Shown here: positions 62,210 through 64,000 of the stretch, piece by piece
Numbering within the stretch: the first letter of the stretch is position 1
Layout of the letters: each line of letters begins with the position of its first letter
Source: ZC4RG20 sp963782445
GTDB taxonomy: Bacteria > Pseudomonadota > Gammaproteobacteria > Steroidobacterales > Rariloculaceae
Length of the DNA: 64,000 nucleotides
Assembly: GCA_963782445.1 (NCBI GenBank)
Contig: CAWAJM010000001.1
Location: 558,001 to 622,000, forward strand
Reading direction: 5' to 3'
Position numbers and translations under genes: made by a program
The notes under the pieces: model-generated
The model's database searches: none
What the model was told of the DNA's origin: nothing
The model's input: the letters and a program-made list of their open reading frames with translations, nothing else

Positions 62210-63307
62210 CTACGCCCGGTGCTCGGCACCGAGATACTCCCGGCTCTGCATCTCCGCGAGCCGGCTGCGCGTCCGCTGGAATTCGTGCGCGAGCCGCGTC
62301 CCCTGGTACAGCGACTCGACCGGGCTCGCGGCCGAGAGGATGAGCTTCACGCGCCGGTCGTAGAACTCGTCGACGAGTGCGATGAAGCGGCGCGCCTGGT
62401 TCTCGAGGCGCACGTCGAACTGCGGCACGTCCGAGAGCAGCACCGTATGGTAGAGCTTCGAGAGCTCGATGTAGTCGTCCTGGCTGCGCGGGCCATCGCA
62501 GACCGCATCGAAGCCGAACCAGACGACGCCGTCCGATTCGCGCCGAAAGTCGATCGGCCGGTTCAGGATCTCGATGCGGCCGTGCGCCTCGCCGCGGTCG
62601 CGAGCCATGCTGCGGAAATACTCGGCCAGGCGCCGGTCGGCCCGTTCGTCGTTGGGCTGCAGGTAGACGTTGGCTCTCTCGAGGAAGGCGAGCCGGTAGT
62701 CGAGGTCGCCGCCGACATGCACGACCTCGGTATGGCGCTCGATGAGATCGATGGCGGGCAGGAAACGCTGGCGCTGCAAGCCCTCCTTGTAAAGGTCGCG
62801 CGGCTCGAGGTTGGACGTTGCGGCCAGGGCGACGCCGCGCTCGAAGAGCGCTGCGAACAGCGTGCCGAGGATCATGGCATCAGCGATGTCCGTCACGGCC
62901 AGCTCGTCGAAGCAGATGACGCGTGCGCGCTCGGCGAGGCCGTCCGCCACGAGCTCGAGCGGGTCGGCGCGATCGCGCAGGCGCTTGAGGTCGTCGTGCA
63001 CGGCGGCCATGAAGCGGTGGAAGTGGCGGCGCAGCTTGTCTTCGAACGGCAGGCATTCGAAGAACAGGTCCATGAGAAGCGTCTTGCCGCGACCGACGCG
63101 GCCCCAGAGGTAGACGCCGGGCGGCGGCCCGGCGCGCCGGCCCACGGCGCCGGCCATGCGGCGCCGCCACCCGCGCTGGGGCGGGCCGCCGGCCGCAAGC
63201 TCGGCGTGCAGGCGGTCGAGCGCCGCGACGGCCTCCCGTTGGGCAAGGTCCTCGGCCAGCTCGCCGGCTTCGAGCCGGCGCCGGTATTCGGCAAGCGGGG
63301 TCGTCAT
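62210..63307 (-). CDS. zapE: cell division protein ZapE (AFG1-like ATPase)
   Basis: A 365-residue AAA-like ATPase. Walker A GRVGRGKT (69-76) and Walker B VICFDELAVTD (129-139) are clear. The region GVALAATSNLEPRDLYKEGLQRQRFLPAI is the hallmark of the AFG1/ZapE family, as is the ending SREYLG. In E. coli ZapE acts at the division ring under stress. It is convergent with kynA. The downstream neighbour on the same strand lies outside the group. Confidence 0.93.
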   Translation of the reverse strand: MTTPLAEYRRRLEAGELAEDLAQREAVAALDRLHAELAAGGPPQRGWRRRMAGAVGRRAGPPPGVYLWGRVGRGKTLLMDLFFECLPFEDKLRRHFHRFMAAVHDDLKRLRDRADPLELVADGLAERARVICFDELAVTDIADAMILGTLFAALFERGVALAATSNLEPRDLYKEGLQRQRFLPAIDLIERHTEVVHVGGDLDYRLAFLERANVYLQPNDERADRRLAEYFRSMARDRGEAHGRIEILNRPIDFRRESDGVVWFGFDAVCDGPRSQDDYIELSKLYHTVLLSDVPQFDVRLENQARRFIALVDEFYDRRVKLILSAASPVESLYQGTRLAHEFQRTRSRLAEMQSREYLGAEHRA

Positions 63308-63379
63308 GCGGTCGGCGCGTCCTTGTGCGAGCGGATCGGGTCCCGTAACGAAAGAGCCAGCGTCATACCGCGAGCGCGC

Positions 63380-64000
63380 TCAGCTGGCAAGCTCCGGACG
63401 ATTCCGGAAGCCCTCGAGCGCCGCGGGGTTAGCGAGCGCATCCGCATTCGGGACGGGCCGGCCGTGGATGACGTTGCGCACGGCGGCCTCGACGAGCTTG
63501 CCGTTCAGCGTGCGCGGAATGTCCTCGACCGCGAGGATCTTCGCGGGCACGTGCCGCGGGCTGGCCTCGCGCCGCAGCGCCTCGCGCAGTGCGCGTTTGA
63601 GATCGGCGTCGAGCGCATGGCCCGGGGCGAGGCGCACGAACAGCACGACGCGCGTGTCCCCTTGCCATTCTTGACCGACGGCGATGCTCTCGGCGACCTC
63701 GGCGAAGCCGTCGACGATGCGGTAGATCTCGGCCGTGCCGATGCGCACGCCGCCCGGGTTCAGCACCGTATCCGAGCGGCCGAAGATCACGAGGCCGCCA
63801 TGGACCGTGAGCTCGGCGTAATCGCCGTGATGCCACACGCCCGGGAAGCGCTCGAAGTAGGCCGCATGAAACTTCCTGTCGGATGGATCGTTCCAGAAAC
63901 CGAGCGGCATCGAGGGGAAAGGGGAGGCGCAGACGAGCTCGCCCTTGCGCCCGTGCAGCGCGTGCCCGGCGTCGTCGAAGACGCGCACGTCCATGCCGAG
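63380..64000 (-). CDS. acetoacetyl-CoA synthetase, C-terminal fragment
   Basis: The last 206 residues of an adenylate-forming acyl-CoA ligase; the rest lies beyond the window. It has GELVCASPFPSMPLGFWND, the FGRSDTVLNPGGVRIGTAEIYRIV hinge motif, and the lysine in RTLNGKLVEAAVRNVI that takes part in catalysis. The NPGGVRIGTAEIYR and PSMPLGFW pattern is that of acetoacetate-CoA ligase rather than acetyl-CoA synthetase. It probably activates acetoacetate in ketone-body use. The zapE gene follows 72 bases downstream, on the same strand. Confidence 0.87.
   Translation of the reverse strand, partial: LGMDVRVFDDAGHALHGRKGELVCASPFPSMPLGFWNDPSDRKFHAAYFERFPGVWHHGDYAELTVHGGLVIFGRSDTVLNPGGVRIGTAEIYRIVDGFAEVAESIAVGQEWQGDTRVVLFVRLAPGHALDADLKRALREALRREASPRHVPAKILAVEDIPRTLNGKLVEAAVRNVIHGRPVPNADALANPAALEGFRNRPELAS

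Overview
This is a 64 kb chromosomal window from a high-GC Gram-negative bacterium, most likely a gammaproteobacterium. The evidence is gene content: a long (about 1600-residue) NAD-dependent glutamate dehydrogenase, PutA, ZapE, a GlnS-type glutaminyl-tRNA synthetase, outer-membrane receptors and beta-barrels, and lipopolysaccharide-type glycosyltransferases. The species cannot be named from this alone. Coding density is high. I saw no rRNA, tRNA, insertion sequence, phage gene or CRISPR array.

Layout. 0-8.5 kb: end of an MFS transporter, a small unknown protein, putA, folE, xdhC, two glycosyltransferases and a short-chain dehydrogenase. 8.7-12 kb: ECF sigma factor, single-span membrane protein, ABC ATPase and ABC permease, probably one operon. 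12-19.5 kb: arylsulfotransferase-like protein, LigAB-type dioxygenase pair, gamma-glutamylcyclotransferase-like protein, two secreted proteins, and an ACT-domain/UPF0210 pair. 19.7-31.8 kb: the most unusual part, nine genes in two divergent operons for exported proteins. The leftward operon carries a CxxCH protein, a LamG lipoprotein with two CxxCH motifs and a Tat-type DUF1501-like protein. The rightward operon carries a propeller/CxxCH lipoprotein, an SH3 outer-membrane protein, a beta-barrel lipoprotein, a TlpA-like thioredoxin, a DUF4266 lipoprotein and a DUF3570 barrel. I read this as one uncharacterised cell-envelope redox system. 32-37.8 kb: moeA, TPR and TonB-C proteins, glnS, a shrunken propeller gene, a small membrane protein and a double-cupin protein. 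37.8-41.4 kb: a lipid-modification group (SDR, FAD oxidoreductase, Cfa-type methyltransferase). 41.7-45.6 kb: molybdenum-cofactor genes moaA, moaC, moaD, moaE, mocA and moaB with a GNAT gene. 45.6-49.8 kb: a thiamine-salvage operon behind a TPP riboswitch. 49.8-64 kb: hydroxyacid dehydrogenase, TesB, quinoprotein dehydrogenase, BASS transporter, gamma carbonic anhydrase, gpmA, glutamate dehydrogenase, tryptophan dioxygenase, ZapE and part of an acetoacetyl-CoA synthetase.

How the genes work together. The thiamine genes give a full salvage route: outer-membrane uptake, a periplasmic or cytoplasmic binder, an inner-membrane transporter and a kinase. The Moco genes cover cPMP synthesis, sulfur insertion, adenylylation, molybdenum insertion and cytidylylation, but no molybdoenzyme is in view. 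Cfa plus the FAD oxidoreductase could make methyl-branched fatty acids.

Three otherwise intact genes (the propeller/CxxCH lipoprotein, moaC and the glutamate dehydrogenase) each carry a single extra base that breaks the frame. Each becomes the expected length when one base is removed. Sequencing error is the simplest explanation, so I annotate them as full-length genes with a frameshift.
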